DNA from: Deltaproteobacteria bacterium
Lineage (GTDB): Bacteria; Desulfobacterota; Syntrophia; Syntrophales; UBA2192
DNA length: 58,872 nt
NCBI GenBank assembly: GCA_012728915.1
Contig: JAAYEC010000061.1
Coordinates: 1 to 58,872, forward strand
Direction of reading: 5' to 3'
The notes beneath the pieces are model-generated. The model had not been told where the DNA came from and searched no databases. It saw nothing but the letters and a program-made list of their open reading frames with translations. Both the position numbers and the translations under genes were made by a program. Positions 1-9,159 of this stretch are shown here, piece by piece; the first letter of the stretch is position 1, and each line of letters begins with the position of its first letter.

Positions 1-50
1 CGCGTTTGGTTCGCGGACTCATCGTCACGGCTCCCAGAGAAGGTCTCTCT

Positions 51-118
51 CCCGGTAACATGAATTATGAGTCAACGACCACTATGCATCGTCACCTCCG
101 GTAACATTTATTGTGAGG
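51..118. repeat. Imperfect direct repeat upstream of ctpA
   Basis: CCGGTAACAT occurs at 52-61 and again at 98-107, each followed by a related A/T-rich tail (AATTATGAG and TTATTGTGAG). The spacing is 46 bp. The first 211 bases of the window hold no convincing gene and are less GC-rich than the rest. The repeat may be a protein-binding site or a remnant of a longer upstream array; function unknown. Confidence 0.35.
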
Positions 119-211
119 CAATTCGCTCCCGGAAAATATTCATGGACATTTCATAAAAACGTGCTACCTTTACACACTAATCATTATGTTGGCGGTTTCA
201 TGGAGGTTTTA

Positions 212-1531
212 ATGAAAAGTGCCAAGAGCAGACTCTTCGCGACCCTCTGCCTTCTGACAACCCTGCTGGTGCTCTTCGGCCCCTACGGCGACAGCCGGGT
301 GTCGGCCGTCGACTCCTCCACCTACAAGAGCCTCAAGATATTCAACGAGGTCCTCGACATCGTCGAAAAGAACTACGTCGAGGAGGTCAAGCAGAAAAAG
401 CTCATCGACGAGGCGGTCAACGGGATGATCAAGTCCCTCGACCCCCACAGCGCCTACCTGACCCCCGACCAGTACAAGGAGCTGCAGGTGGACACCAGCG
501 GCACCTTCGGCGGGCTTGGGATCGTCATCTCCATGCAGAACGACCAGCTCACCGTCGTCTCCCCGATCGAGGACACGCCCGCCTTCAAGGCGGGACTCAA
601 GGCCGGGGACCGCATCATGAAAATCGACGGCCAGATCACGAAGGGCATGTCCATCCAGGACGCCGTCAAGAAGATGCGGGGCCCCGAGAACACCAGGGTG
701 ACGCTGACCATTCTGCGCAAGGACATGAAGGAGCCCAGGGACTACGAGATCACCCGGGCCGTGATCAAGATCAAGAGCGTCAAGCACAGCGTGTACGAGG
801 ACAGCATCGGCTACATCCGGATCTCGGCCTTCCAGGAATCGACGGCCGACGAGCTGAAGAAGGCCATGCAGCAGATCACCGGGAAATTCAAGGACCTCAA
901 GGGGATCGTCGTCGACGTCCGGAACAACCCCGGCGGGCTTCTCGATCAGGCCGTGAAGGCCTCCGATGCCTTCCTGAAGACCGGCACCATCGTCTCGACG
1001 AAGGGACGCGCCAAGGCCATCGAGAGCAAGTTCGTCGCCCGGGATGACGGCAACGAGCCCACGTGCCCCATGGTGGTGCTCGTCAACGAGGGGACGGCCA
1101 GCGCCTCGGAAATCCTCTCCGGCGCCCTCCAGGACAACGGCCGCGCCATCGTCCTCGGAATGCCGACATTCGGGAAAGGGTCGGTGCAGACCGTGATCCC
1201 CCTCGAGGACGGCTCGGCCCTGAAGCTGACGACAGCCAAGTACTACACCCCCAAGGGGCGCTCCATCCAGGCCGAGGGCATCAAGCCCGACATCGTGGTC
1301 GAGCCCATCCGTCAGGCCGAAGGCCCCGAAACAGCCGAGACCCATATGCTGAGGGAGAGGGACCTCAAGGGCCACATCCGGGGGGACCGCGAAGGCGAGC
1401 CAAAGCCCGCCGACGCCAGAGAAAAGGACGCGGGCAAGGAAAAGACCGATCTCCAGAAGGACAATCAGCTCAAGAGCGCCATCGACATCCTCAAGAGCTG
1501 GGAGGTCTTCAAGCGCATCGGGAAGAACTGA
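212..1531 (+). CDS. ctpA: S41 carboxy-terminal processing protease CtpA/Prc
   Basis: Periplasmic serine protease of 439 aa that trims or degrades envelope proteins. It has an N-terminal signal/anchor (about residues 7-24), a PDZ domain (about 95-175, with GLGI near 101) and the S41 catalytic domain. The Ser-Lys dyad is visible as Ser297 in GTASASE and Lys322 in FGKGS. ATG at 212 is chosen because GGAGG lies just upstream; an in-frame start at 113 would place non-conserved residues before the signal sequence. After the catalytic domain the C-terminus is charged and low-complexity (Lys/Glu/Asp-rich), typical of this family. A YibQ-type deacetylase gene follows, the common pairing with CtpA and EnvC in proteobacteria. 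Family assignment is secure; the substrate is unknown. Confidence 0.96.
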   Translation: MKSAKSRLFATLCLLTTLLVLFGPYGDSRVSAVDSSTYKSLKIFNEVLDIVEKNYVEEVKQKKLIDEAVNGMIKSLDPHSAYLTPDQYKELQVDTSGTFGGLGIVISMQNDQLTVVSPIEDTPAFKAGLKAGDRIMKIDGQITKGMSIQDAVKKMRGPENTRVTLTILRKDMKEPRDYEITRAVIKIKSVKHSVYEDSIGYIRISAFQESTADELKKAMQQITGKFKDLKGIVVDVRNNPGGLLDQAVKASDAFLKTGTIVSTKGRAKAIESKFVARDDGNEPTCPMVVLVNEGTASASEILSGALQDNGRAIVLGMPTFGKGSVQTVIPLEDGSALKLTTAKYYTPKGRSIQAEGIKPDIVVEPIRQAEGPETAETHMLRERDLKGHIRGDREGEPKPADAREKDAGKEKTDLQKDNQLKSAIDILKSWEVFKRIGKN

Positions 1532-1548
1532 GAAACGCGGATCGATCC

Positions 1549-2487
1549 TTGAAGCGGGGGAAGAAAAGACGGTCTCCTGGGGGCCCGGGGACGACGTGGT
1601 CCCTCATTCTCCTGGTCGCGGGCATAACGGGCCTGATCGCCCTGCTGCTGATCCCGGAGGGCGGGCGGAGGGGCGGGACCCCTGCTCCGCAGCCGCAGGA
1701 CACGGCCGGGAAGGCCCCGGTTTCGGCCGCCCCGGAGCGGGCCGGACCGGCTTCCGACGGCGGGCGGCATGCCGGGGCAAAGCGAGTCGCCATTCTCATC
1801 GACGACATCGGTTACGATCCCGAGGCGCTGAGGAGGCTGCTGGCCATCGAGGCCCCCCTGGCCTTCTCGGTCCTGCCGCACACCCCCCACGCCCGGTCCT
1901 CCGCCGAGGCGGCCCATCGGGCGGGCCGTGAGGTTCTTCTGCACCTTCCCATGGAACCCCACGGGTTCCCCGACCGGGATCCCGGCCGCGGAGCCCTCTT
2001 CTCCTCCATGACGGCGCAAGAGATTCGACGAACCCTGCTGGAGGACCTGAAGTCCGTTCCCCATGTGCGGGGGGTGAACAACCACATGGGCTCGAAGTTC
2101 ATGGAGGAGCGGGGCCCGGTCCGGGTCGTCTTCGGCGTGCTGCGCGAGAGGGGCCTGTACTTCGTGGACAGCCTGACGACGGAGGCCTCCGTGGCCCGGG
2201 AGCTGGCTTCCGAGGCATCCCTGCGGTTCGCCCAGCGGGACCGGTTCATCGACGATGCCGAGGACCGCAGCCGGGCCGCCGTCTACTTGGCGGAGCTCCT
2301 TCACGCCCGGGACACCCGGGGCGAGCTGCTGCTGATCGCGCACCCCTATCCGGAAACGATCAGCGCCCTGGAGGATGCGATTCCCCGATTCCCCGCCGCG
2401 GGGATTCGCCTCGTGCGATTGGCCGACCTGGTCGCGGCCAGGCGGACCTCCCCGGAGGACAGACAGAACAGGAAGCAGACACCATGA
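1549..2487 (+). CDS. Divergent polysaccharide deacetylase family protein (YibQ/DUF610-like)
   Basis: About 312 aa. A basic N-terminus and one membrane anchor (WSLILLVAGITGLIALLLI) are followed by a Pro/Ala-rich linker and a deacetylase-like domain opening with RVAILIDDIGYD. The motifs LPMEPHGFP and NNHMGSKFM are typical of the divergent polysaccharide deacetylase family. The frame has no ATG between the ctpA stop and the anchor, so TTG at 1549 is the likeliest start, without a strong Shine-Dalgarno. The stop overlaps the next ATG by 4 bp (ATGA), implying translational coupling. Members sit beside envC/ctpA and are thought to act in the periplasm on cell-wall or surface glycans; activity is not proven. 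Confidence 0.85.
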   Translation: MKRGKKRRSPGGPGTTWSLILLVAGITGLIALLLIPEGGRRGGTPAPQPQDTAGKAPVSAAPERAGPASDGGRHAGAKRVAILIDDIGYDPEALRRLLAIEAPLAFSVLPHTPHARSSAEAAHRAGREVLLHLPMEPHGFPDRDPGRGALFSSMTAQEIRRTLLEDLKSVPHVRGVNNHMGSKFMEERGPVRVVFGVLRERGLYFVDSLTTEASVARELASEASLRFAQRDRFIDDAEDRSRAAVYLAELLHARDTRGELLLIAHPYPETISALEDAIPRFPAAGIRLVRLADLVAARRTSPEDRQNRKQTP

Positions 2488-4187
2488 AGAATCTCCTTCG
2501 AACCGCAATCCTGCTGACCGCCGCGCTGGCGGCGCTCGGCGGGCCCGTCCCTACCTCGACGGCGCAGGAAACCGACCCGCCCTCCTCGCCAACGGACGCC
2601 GCCTATCACTATTCGCTCGGCACGATGCTCTCCCTGGACGGCAAGCTGAAGGAGGCGGCAAGGGAATACGAAAAGGCCCTCGAGCTGGACCCGAAGTCGG
2701 CTTTCCTCGCCACGGAGCTCGCCGGGCTGTACGTGAAGATGGGGGACCTGGACCGCGCCGCCAACGTCTGTGAGCAATCCCTGATCCACAACCCCGACAA
2801 CGCCGAGACCTTCGCGCTCCTGGGAAGCGTCTACCTCTTCAAGAAGGATTACGAAAAGGCCGTCGGGGCCTACCGGCGGGTCATCGCACTGGCCCCGAAG
2901 AGCTACGACACCTATCTCTACCTGAGCGTGATCTACGCAGAGCAGAAGCGCTACGACGAGGCGGTCGGCACGCTCAGATCGCTGCTCGCGGAAGACCCCA
3001 GGAACGTGATGGGTCACTACTACCTCGGCAAGATCTACGGCGAGATGAAGCTGTACAAGGAAGCCGTGGCGTGGATGGAAAAGGCCGTCTCGCTGAAGCC
3101 GGGCTTCGAGTCCGCCCTGTCCGACCTGGCGCTGCTGTACGAGATCCGCAACGAGACCGCCAGGGCCCGGGAGGTCTATGGACGGCTGATCGAGGAGCAC
3201 CCCCTGCGCATGGGATACCGTCTGCGCCTGGCAAAGCTCGAGATCCGGGAAAAGAAATACCCGGAGGCCATCCAGACCCTCGAGGAGGTCCTGAAACTCG
3301 ACAGCCGCAACCGGGAAGCCCGCCTCACCCTCGCGCTGGCCTTCCTGGAAACGCAGAAGACGGAGCGGGCCATCGACGAACTCAACACCCTGCTGGCAAG
3401 CGCCCCGAACGACCACGAGGCGCGGTATTTCCTCGGCGGGGCCTACGAGGAAAAGAAGATGAACGCCGAGGCGCTCGCGGAGTACGAGCGCATCCCGGAC
3501 GCATCGCCGTTCTACGGGAGCGCCCAGGTCCGCGCGGGCTACATTCTGAAAGGGCAGGGCCGGACGGCCGAGGCGGTCGGGCGGGCGGAAAAAGCCCTGG
3601 CCGCAAAGAAAAACGATGCGGCCCTCTACGGCCTGCTGGCCGCTCTCTACGAGGCCGACGGCAGGCTCCCCGAGGCCGAGAAAACGCTCAAGGACGGCAT
3701 CGGGGTCGCCCCGCAGAGCACGGATTTGCGCTACCGGCTCGGGATGCTCTACGACAGGACGGGGCGTCCCGACGACGGCATCCGCGAAATGGAGGAAATC
3801 CTGAAGCAGGAACCCGACAGCCCCGAGGCCCTCAACTTTATCGGCTACAGCTGGGCCGACCGCGGGATCCGGCTCGACGAGGCCGAGGCCATGATCAAAA
3901 AGGCCCTTGCCCTCAAGCCCGGTGACGGCTTCATCACCGACAGCCTCGGCTGGGTGTATTACAGGAAAAACCGCTTCGACGAGGCCGTCCGGTACCTGAA
4001 GGAAGCGGCCGCGATCCTTCCCGAGGACCCGGCCATCGCCGACCACCTGGGCGACGCCTGCGAGAAGGCAGGCAGGCCCGGGGAGGCCCTCGCGCAATAC
4101 GAAAAGGCCCTGAAGCTCAAGCCCGACATGAAGGGGCTGAAGGAAAAGATCGACAACCTGCGGGTTCGCCTGGGCACTCAGAAATAG
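2484..4187 (+). CDS. Secreted tetratricopeptide-repeat protein
   Basis: 567 aa with a cleavable signal peptide (about residues 1-28, ending near TSTAQ) followed by TPR units almost to the C-terminus. The repeats show the 34-residue TPR pattern, for example KEAAREYEKALELDPKS and DEAVRYLKEAAAILPEDP. Such proteins are periplasmic or membrane-associated scaffolds, often in envelope assembly or polysaccharide export. It is translationally coupled to the upstream deacetylase and followed by a lipoprotein gene, suggesting one envelope operon with ctpA. No enzymatic domain is visible and the partner is unknown. Confidence 0.9.
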   Translation: MKNLLRTAILLTAALAALGGPVPTSTAQETDPPSSPTDAAYHYSLGTMLSLDGKLKEAAREYEKALELDPKSAFLATELAGLYVKMGDLDRAANVCEQSLIHNPDNAETFALLGSVYLFKKDYEKAVGAYRRVIALAPKSYDTYLYLSVIYAEQKRYDEAVGTLRSLLAEDPRNVMGHYYLGKIYGEMKLYKEAVAWMEKAVSLKPGFESALSDLALLYEIRNETARAREVYGRLIEEHPLRMGYRLRLAKLEIREKKYPEAIQTLEEVLKLDSRNREARLTLALAFLETQKTERAIDELNTLLASAPNDHEARYFLGGAYEEKKMNAEALAEYERIPDASPFYGSAQVRAGYILKGQGRTAEAVGRAEKALAAKKNDAALYGLLAALYEADGRLPEAEKTLKDGIGVAPQSTDLRYRLGMLYDRTGRPDDGIREMEEILKQEPDSPEALNFIGYSWADRGIRLDEAEAMIKKALALKPGDGFITDSLGWVYYRKNRFDEAVRYLKEAAAILPEDPAIADHLGDACEKAGRPGEALAQYEKALKLKPDMKGLKEKIDNLRVRLGTQK

Positions 4188-4246
4188 CGGATCTGCCGGC
4201 GCAAGGTCTGCGGACAGGAGAAAGAAACGTCCCGATTTGCGATCAT

Positions 4247-4356
4247 GAAGTCAGGAAGGGAAGAAGGGCAGAAGAGCGGACAAGAAAGAAGCAGCCCCAT
4301 CGCTTCCTGTTGTTTTCTCGTCTGCTTTTCTTCGCTTCCGCTCTTCATAACTTCGT
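4247..4356. repeat. Intergenic inverted repeat, 'gaagagcgga' family, copy 1
   Basis: Low-complexity purine-rich left arm (GAAGTCAGGAAGG at 4247, GAAGAGCGGA at 4271-4280) and matching pyrimidine-rich right arm (TCCGCTCTTC at 4337-4346), so the transcript could fold into a long hairpin. The same words recur at 8293-8370 and 20961-21061, each time between genes. It lies just upstream of the lipoprotein start. Confidence 0.75.
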
Positions 4357-4369
4357 TGACATTCATCTG

Positions 4370-5164
4370 ATGATGCACTTGAAACCCAAACCAGGAATCA
4401 ACGGTAAATCCATCCTCGCTGTCGTCGCCTTCTGCTTGCTCGCCGGCTGCGCCCACCGGGAGGCGCCCGTCATCGCCGGGAAGGACATGCCCGCCCCGGA
4501 GGCCCTGTTCGAAAGACTCAGCGCCGATACCGCCCCCGGGAAAGTGCTCTCCGGGATTCTCCACGTTACGGCCCAGCTACCCCGCGAGCGGCTCGCATTC
4601 AAGATCGCCGCCGCGGCAAGGAGGCCCGACAGCCTGCGCCTCGAGGACCTCTCGGTCATCGGGCTTCCGGACTTCATGCTGACGGCCAGAGGGGACGAAA
4701 TCAGGATGTTCCTTCCCCGGTCGGGCGAATTCCTGATCGGGACGGAATCCTCGCCCGACATCCGGCGCATCTTCCCTCCCGGGGTAAAGCCGCTCGATCT
4801 CGTGTTCCTGCTGTTCGGGCAGCCCCCTGCCATTGGCGGCGCGAAATCCCTGAAGGGCTCCGTGGACGGAACCTGTTTTCGCCTGGACGTCTACGCGGGG
4901 GGGAACTGGGCCCAATCCATCTGGGTGGATTCGGCCACGGGCCGCGTCGACCGGCTCGAAATCGCCGACCCCCAGGGAAAGACGGCATACCGGGCCCGCT
5001 TCGAAGACTTCACGGACGCGGGGCCCATCGCCGTCCCGGGCCGGATCGAGATCGAAACGGGGGCGCCCGCAACCGTTCGTCTCTCGCTACGCAATCCCGA
5101 CCCGGAGCTGGCCGCCCGGGAAGACGACCCGGACCTGTTCCTGCTCAAGCCCCCCGCCAAATAA
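4370..5164 (+). CDS. LolA/LolB-like outer-membrane lipoprotein (DUF4292-type)
   Basis: About 264 aa. The N-terminus has a basic region, a hydrophobic stretch and a lipobox LLAGC, so it is a predicted lipoprotein. The rest is a beta-rich domain with LERLSADTAPGKVLSGILHV-type strands resembling the LolA/LolB fold of DUF4292-like proteins that handle lipoproteins or hydrophobic ligands. Start ATG 4370 (ATGATG) is chosen because it begins directly before the signal peptide; an earlier in-frame ATG at 4310 would fall inside the upstream repeat. It ends convergently to the tol operon with a hairpin over its stop codon. Function is inferred from fold resemblance only. Confidence 0.75.
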   Translation: MMHLKPKPGINGKSILAVVAFCLLAGCAHREAPVIAGKDMPAPEALFERLSADTAPGKVLSGILHVTAQLPRERLAFKIAAAARRPDSLRLEDLSVIGLPDFMLTARGDEIRMFLPRSGEFLIGTESSPDIRRIFPPGVKPLDLVFLLFGQPPAIGGAKSLKGSVDGTCFRLDVYAGGNWAQSIWVDSATGRVDRLEIADPQGKTAYRARFEDFTDAGPIAVPGRIEIETGAPATVRLSLRNPDPELAAREDDPDLFLLKPPAK

Positions 5165-5196
5165 GGAGCGCCATGCCCTTCGGCACGGCGCTCCTT
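5163..5196. terminator. Hairpin between convergent genes
   Basis: AAGGAGCGCC (5163-5172) pairs with GGCGCTCCTT (5187-5196), with TGCC/GGCA extending the stem around a CTTC loop. The stem starts inside the TAA stop codon of the lipoprotein gene. No long T tract follows on either strand, so it is a plausible but not ideal intrinsic terminator between convergent units. Confidence 0.55.
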
Positions 5197-5260
5197 GCCT
5201 GTCCGGTCTGCCTGTTTCGCAAGGGGGACATGGGGGGATTTCTTTCTTCCCCGCACCCCC

Positions 5261-6088
5261 TTACTTGAGTTCCGTCAGCTTTGCCTTTGCGACCCGGGCC
5301 TGATTGGTCTGCGGGTACTTCTTGATGACCTGGTTGTAGACGATCCTCGCGCTCGCCTTGTCCCCGAGCTTCTGGAAGGCCATCCCCTGCTTCAGAAGGG
5401 CGTAGGGGACCTTGTCGCCGTTGGGATAGTCCTTGACCACCTTCTGGTATTCCACGATGGCCCTCTCGAACTTGTCCTCCACGTACCAGGTCTCGCCGAT
5501 CCAGAACTGGGCGTTGTCCGAGTACGCCGTTTTCGGGTGCTGCTTCAGGAATTTCACGAACTCCTCGCGGGCCTTGACGTACTGGCCCTCCTTGAAGAGC
5601 TTGTAGCAGGCGTTGTAGGACGCCTCCACATCGTTTTTCGGATCCGCCGTCGCTTCGGCGGCCCCGACGCCTGCCCCCTCGACCTTCGCGTCGCCGCCCG
5701 ATTCCTTCCTGGCAATCCCGAGGAAGTTTTCGAGGTACCCGATCCGGAAAGACATGTCGTCCAGGCGGGTCTTGAGGTTCTGCCCCCTGCCCACGCCGGA
5801 GAACTCCTTGTGCATCTCCTCGACCTGCCCCCGCATGGTCTGGACGTTGTCCCGAACACTGCCGAAGTCGGCGCCGAGGTCGGCCTGGTTCTTCCGAAGG
5901 TCCCGCGTCGAGTCGGCCACGTTCTTTTCCAGCGCGTCGAGACGGGCCTGGAGCTTGTCCACGTCCGCGCGGATCGTCGAGAGCTTGCTGTCGTAGTCGC
6001 GCTGCGATTTCTTGAGATCGTCGGTCGTGGCGCAGCCCCCGACGACCATCAGCAGAACGGAAATCAGAAAGAGGATGATTTTTTTCAC
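5261..6088 (-). CDS. cpoB: Cell division coordinator CpoB (Tol-Pal system protein YbgF)
   Basis: 275 aa. A lipoprotein-like signal (GGCATT lipobox) is followed by an N-terminal coiled coil (about residues 30-125) and C-terminal TPR repeats (about 150-275; YNACYKLFKEGQY, DNAQFWIGETWY). In E. coli CpoB links Tol energisation to septal peptidoglycan synthesis by PBP1B. The start is GTG, preceded by GGGAGGG at good spacing. It is the last gene of tolQRAB-pal-cpoB and follows pal by 24 bp. The predicted lipidation differs from soluble E. coli CpoB. Confidence 0.93.
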   Translation of the reverse strand: MKKIILFLISVLLMVVGGCATTDDLKKSQRDYDSKLSTIRADVDKLQARLDALEKNVADSTRDLRKNQADLGADFGSVRDNVQTMRGQVEEMHKEFSGVGRGQNLKTRLDDMSFRIGYLENFLGIARKESGGDAKVEGAGVGAAEATADPKNDVEASYNACYKLFKEGQYVKAREEFVKFLKQHPKTAYSDNAQFWIGETWYVEDKFERAIVEYQKVVKDYPNGDKVPYALLKQGMAFQKLGDKASARIVYNQVIKKYPQTNQARVAKAKLTELK

Positions 6089-6112
6089 CGTGAGCCCTCC
6101 CGTGGCAAGACC

Positions 6113-6718
6113 CTACTTTCCGGAATAGACGAAGGTCGCGTTGCGGTTCTTGCGCCAGCAGGCCTCCGTCGCCTCCGGGCAGATCGGGCGCTCTTCCCCG
6201 TAGCTGATCGTCTTGATGCGTTTGCGCTCGACCCCGAGGGTCTGGAGGTAGCGGGCTGCCGCGTCGGCCCGCTGCTGGCCGAGGGCGAGGTTGTACTCGT
6301 TGGTCCCGCGGTCGTCGCAGTTGCCCTCGATCGTCAGGTTCTTCCCGGGGCTCGCCTTCATCAGCTGGGCCACCTTGCCCAGGATCTCGCGCGCCTCAGT
6401 GCTGAGCTCCGCGCGGTCAAAATCGAAATAGATCCGGCTCAGCTCCCCGAGACGGGCCGCCTCGGCGGCCGCCCTGTCGCGTTCCGCCCGCTCCCGGGCC
6501 TCCTGGTCCCGGATCGCCTGCTCGCGCAGTGCCCGGTCCCGCGCCTCCTGGTCGGCTTTCTGCCTGGCCAGCTCCTCCTCCGAGGGTCCCGCCGGCTTCG
6601 TCCCGGCCATCGTCACGTCCTCCTTCGTGGCCTTCTTCGGGGCGCTGCAGCCGCTCGTGAGCGAGAGCGCCAGCACGAACGCCATGGTGACCGCCAGAAG
6701 GGTCCCGTATCGCTTCAT
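6113..6718 (-). CDS. pal: Peptidoglycan-associated lipoprotein Pal
   Basis: 201 aa. A signal peptide with lipobox LTSGC precedes a long charged Arg/Glu/Ala-rich linker (about residues 40-90) and a C-terminal OmpA-like domain (about 90-201). The peptidoglycan-binding signature is visible: YFDFDRAEL, then NLTIEGNCDDRGTNEYNLAL and QQRADAAARYL. Pal anchors the outer membrane to peptidoglycan and binds TolB. The helical linker is longer than in E. coli Pal. It sits between tolB and cpoB as usual. Confidence 0.96.
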   Translation of the reverse strand: MKRYGTLLAVTMAFVLALSLTSGCSAPKKATKEDVTMAGTKPAGPSEEELARQKADQEARDRALREQAIRDQEARERAERDRAAAEAARLGELSRIYFDFDRAELSTEAREILGKVAQLMKASPGKNLTIEGNCDDRGTNEYNLALGQQRADAAARYLQTLGVERKRIKTISYGEERPICPEATEACWRKNRNATFVYSGK

Positions 6719-6815
6719 CGTCTTTCCTCCCTTGAACCCTGCGGACCCGGTGAGGCAAGTGCCCGTAAGGAAATTGCTTTTGACGGGATTGTCTTAAACC
6801 ATACCTCCCGCGCCG

Positions 6816-8135
6816 TCAATATAAATTTAGGTGCGGGGACCACGTGGGGGACACGTAGGCGTCGAGGCCCTCGTGGATGACCCGCACGTTGGTGCCGTTG
6901 GAGTTCATCACGCAGAGCCGGGACTTCCCGCCGAGGCGCGACACGAAGGCGATGTACCGGCCGTCGGGCGACCAGGCGGGGTTCTCGTTTCGGCCGCCGT
7001 TGGCGGAGACCTGCACGGGCATCCCCCCCTCGGTCTCGATGACCATGACCTGGAAGGTTCCGCCGGCGCGGCCTTCATAGGCGATGCGGTTGGAGCGGGG
7101 ATGCCAGGCGGGCGTCGTGTTGTATCCCCCTTCAAAGGTCAGCCGCCGCACGTTGCCGCCGCCCGCATCCATCAGGTAGATCTGGGGCGTGCCGCCGCGG
7201 TCGGAGACGAAGGCGATCTGCCTGCCGTCGGGCGACCAGGTCGGCGAGACATCGATGGCCGGGTCATTGGTCAGCCTCGTCATGCGGCCGTCGGCAAGGC
7301 TCAGGATGTAAATGTCCTCGCTGCCGTCCTTGCTCGAGGTCACGAGCATCCGCTTCGAGTCGGCCGACCAGCTGGCGGGCAGGTTCAGCCGTCCCGTGGA
7401 GAGGACCCTGCGCGCCGTCTTGCGGTTGAGATCCATGACGTGGATATCGGGGCTGCCGTCCTTGTAGGAAAGGAAGGACATCTGCCTGCCGTCGGGCGAC
7501 CACTTCGGCGAAAGCGTGATCGAGTTGTAGTTGGTCAGCTTCACCGGCTCCGTGCCGTCGTAATTGACGGTGTAGATCTCGGAGGAGCCCCCCCTCTTGC
7601 CGGAGAAGGCGATCTTCGTATCGAAGAGGCCCTTCTCGCCCGTCAGCGCGATGAGGATCTCCTGGGCAAACCGCACCACCATCTCCTTGCGTTCCTCGAT
7701 CCTTCCCGTGTACCGCTTGCCGACGAGGAGTTTGCCCTGCACGACGTCGAAGAGGCGGCACTCCAGGGTGAGGTCGCGGCCGCTGACGGCGAACCCGCCC
7801 GTCACGAGCGACTCGGCGCCGATGCCGGCCCAGGCCGGAAACTGGATGTGTTCCGTCGCAATCCCGAGCCTGGCCTGGTCGACGAGGAAGGCCTTGCGGT
7901 CGAGGATGTTGAAAAACCCCGTGATCTCGAGGGTCTTGCCCAGCGTGTCGGCAAACCAGGGGGAAAGGCTCTCCTGGCCGGCGGCGTCGTTCATGTTCCT
8001 GAAGGTCGTCACGGCGATGGGGAACTTCTGCGCCGAGGGGGAGTCGATGTTGATGTAGACCTTGGCCCCGGCCGCCGGCGCGGCGGCGAGCAGCAGAGCA
8101 GACACAAAAAAAAGAACGATGCGGTTTTTTCTCAT
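6816..8135 (-). CDS. tolB: Tol-Pal system periplasmic protein TolB
   Basis: About 439 aa with a signal peptide ([19 protein letters not shown]), an N-terminal TolB domain (about 25-160) and a C-terminal beta-propeller. At least five repeats of the form [15 protein letters not shown] / [19 protein letters not shown] are visible. TolB shuttles between Pal and TolA. ATG 8135 is chosen since it opens the signal peptide and has GGAGGG upstream. Unlike most tol operons there is a 295-bp gap to tolA, filled by an intergenic inverted repeat. Confidence 0.96.
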   Translation of the reverse strand: MRKNRIVLFFVSALLLAAAPAAGAKVYINIDSPSAQKFPIAVTTFRNMNDAAGQESLSPWFADTLGKTLEITGFFNILDRKAFLVDQARLGIATEHIQFPAWAGIGAESLVTGGFAVSGRDLTLECRLFDVVQGKLLVGKRYTGRIEERKEMVVRFAQEILIALTGEKGLFDTKIAFSGKRGGSSEIYTVNYDGTEPVKLTNYNSITLSPKWSPDGRQMSFLSYKDGSPDIHVMDLNRKTARRVLSTGRLNLPASWSADSKRMLVTSSKDGSEDIYILSLADGRMTRLTNDPAIDVSPTWSPDGRQIAFVSDRGGTPQIYLMDAGGGNVRRLTFEGGYNTTPAWHPRSNRIAYEGRAGGTFQVMVIETEGGMPVQVSANGGRNENPAWSPDGRYIAFVSRLGGKSRLCVMNSNGTNVRVIHEGLDAYVSPTWSPHLNLY

Positions 8136-8292
8136 CGTGCCTTCAAACCCTCCCGAATCTGTTGTTGGTTCTGATTGCGAAGGGCCGGAACACCGGTTTG
8201 CCGGCCACGGACGCCTCAGTGCCGCTCCTCCCGGGCTGTTCATCCCTGCCCGGATGCAGGGCGCCCTGAACCGACGGCCGCCGGGAAGCCGC

Positions 8293-8370
8293 GAAGAGCG
8301 GAAGATCGGCGCGGATTGGAGATTTCCGTATCTTTTCCGCTCTTCCTCACTTCTGCCCTTCCTAACTTCG
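8293..8370. repeat. Intergenic inverted repeat, 'gaagagcgga' family, copy 2 (inside the tol operon)
   Basis: GAAGAGCGGAA at 8293-8303 and its complement TTCCGCTCTTC at 8335-8345, continued by CTCACTTCTGCCCTTCC. The words match the copies at 4247-4356 and 20961-21061. It occupies the tolA-tolB gap (8136-8430), where I see no gene. Confidence 0.75.
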
Positions 8371-8430
8371 CAAACGCCAGGCCGGTAGACGATCGCAGCG
8401 CAAAGCAGGGCTGCGCCCCCGGTCGGGAGC

Positions 8431-9159
8431 CTACCGCCGATAATCCGCCGAGCGGAACCGAATCCCCAGATCCACGCTCGAGTCCTGGATCCAGGACGGC
8501 AGCGGCGGGAAGGGGTCGGCCTTCCGGATCGCCCGGTAGGCCGACTGGTCGAAATAGCTGTTCCCTGAGCGCTTCTCGAAGCGGATTTCCGTCACCTGGC
8601 CGCTGCGCAGCACGCGCACGTCGAGGATGGCCTCGAGATTCCTGTCGGCCAGGATGCTCTGCGGCAGGGCCCAGTTCTGCCTCACCCTGGACCAGATCTG
8701 GGAGTAGTACTGGCTCATCAGCGAGGCCGCATTGACCTGCCCGGAGAAGGGCTGGCCTCCGGCATCGGCCGATTCGGCCTTTTTGCGCATCTCCTCGATG
8801 ACCTGGTTGAGCCGGGCCGCGTCCTGCTTTTTCGTCGGCGCATCCGACTTGAGCAGCGGCGTCGGCGTCTTCGTGACGATGCTCTTCTTGAGGACGATCG
8901 CGTTGTCCCGCACGCTTTCCCTGAGGGCCTCGCTCATGACCTCGCGCGACAGCGCCGCCGTCGCACTCCTGCCCGGGCCCGCCGGGGCGCTCACCAGGTC
9001 CACGGAGTAGGCGGGACCGAACGTCCATGTGCGCGACGGAAAAGCGGGGGAAAAGAACAGAACGGCGAGGGCGACGGCGTGGATGAGCAGCGACAGCAGG
9101 ACGGCCGTGTTCAGGCTTGAAAGGCCGTCCGGTCTCCATTTGAGGATATTGCCCGTCAT
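8431..9159 (-). CDS. tolA: TolA/TonB-type energy transducer
   Basis: 242 aa. A short cytoplasmic N-terminus, one transmembrane helix (about residues 20-38, LSLLIHAVALAVLFF), a moderately long linker and a TonB/TolA C-terminal domain (about 145-242; VRQNWALPQSI, VLRSGQVTEIRFEKRSGN) are visible. The His in the membrane helix is typical of energy transducers driven by TolQR. The domain II helix is much shorter than in E. coli TolA. It overlaps tolR by 4 bp and lies in the tolQ-R-A-B-pal order, which favours TolA over TonB. Confidence 0.9.
   Translation of the reverse strand: MTGNILKWRPDGLSSLNTAVLLSLLIHAVALAVLFFSPAFPSRTWTFGPAYSVDLVSAPAGPGRSATAALSREVMSEALRESVRDNAIVLKKSIVTKTPTPLLKSDAPTKKQDAARLNQVIEEMRKKAESADAGGQPFSGQVNAASLMSQYYSQIWSRVRQNWALPQSILADRNLEAILDVRVLRSGQVTEIRFEKRSGNSYFDQSAYRAIRKADPFPPLPSWIQDSSVDLGIRFRSADYRR

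Noticed and set aside
209-1375. Long open frame antisense to ctpA
   Set aside because: High GC makes long antisense frames common; the translation has no recognisable domain while the + strand encodes a complete S41 protease.
2346-4097. Long open frame antisense to the TPR gene
   Set aside because: Shadow of the TPR repeats; composition is Gly/Leu/Asp-rich without domain motifs.
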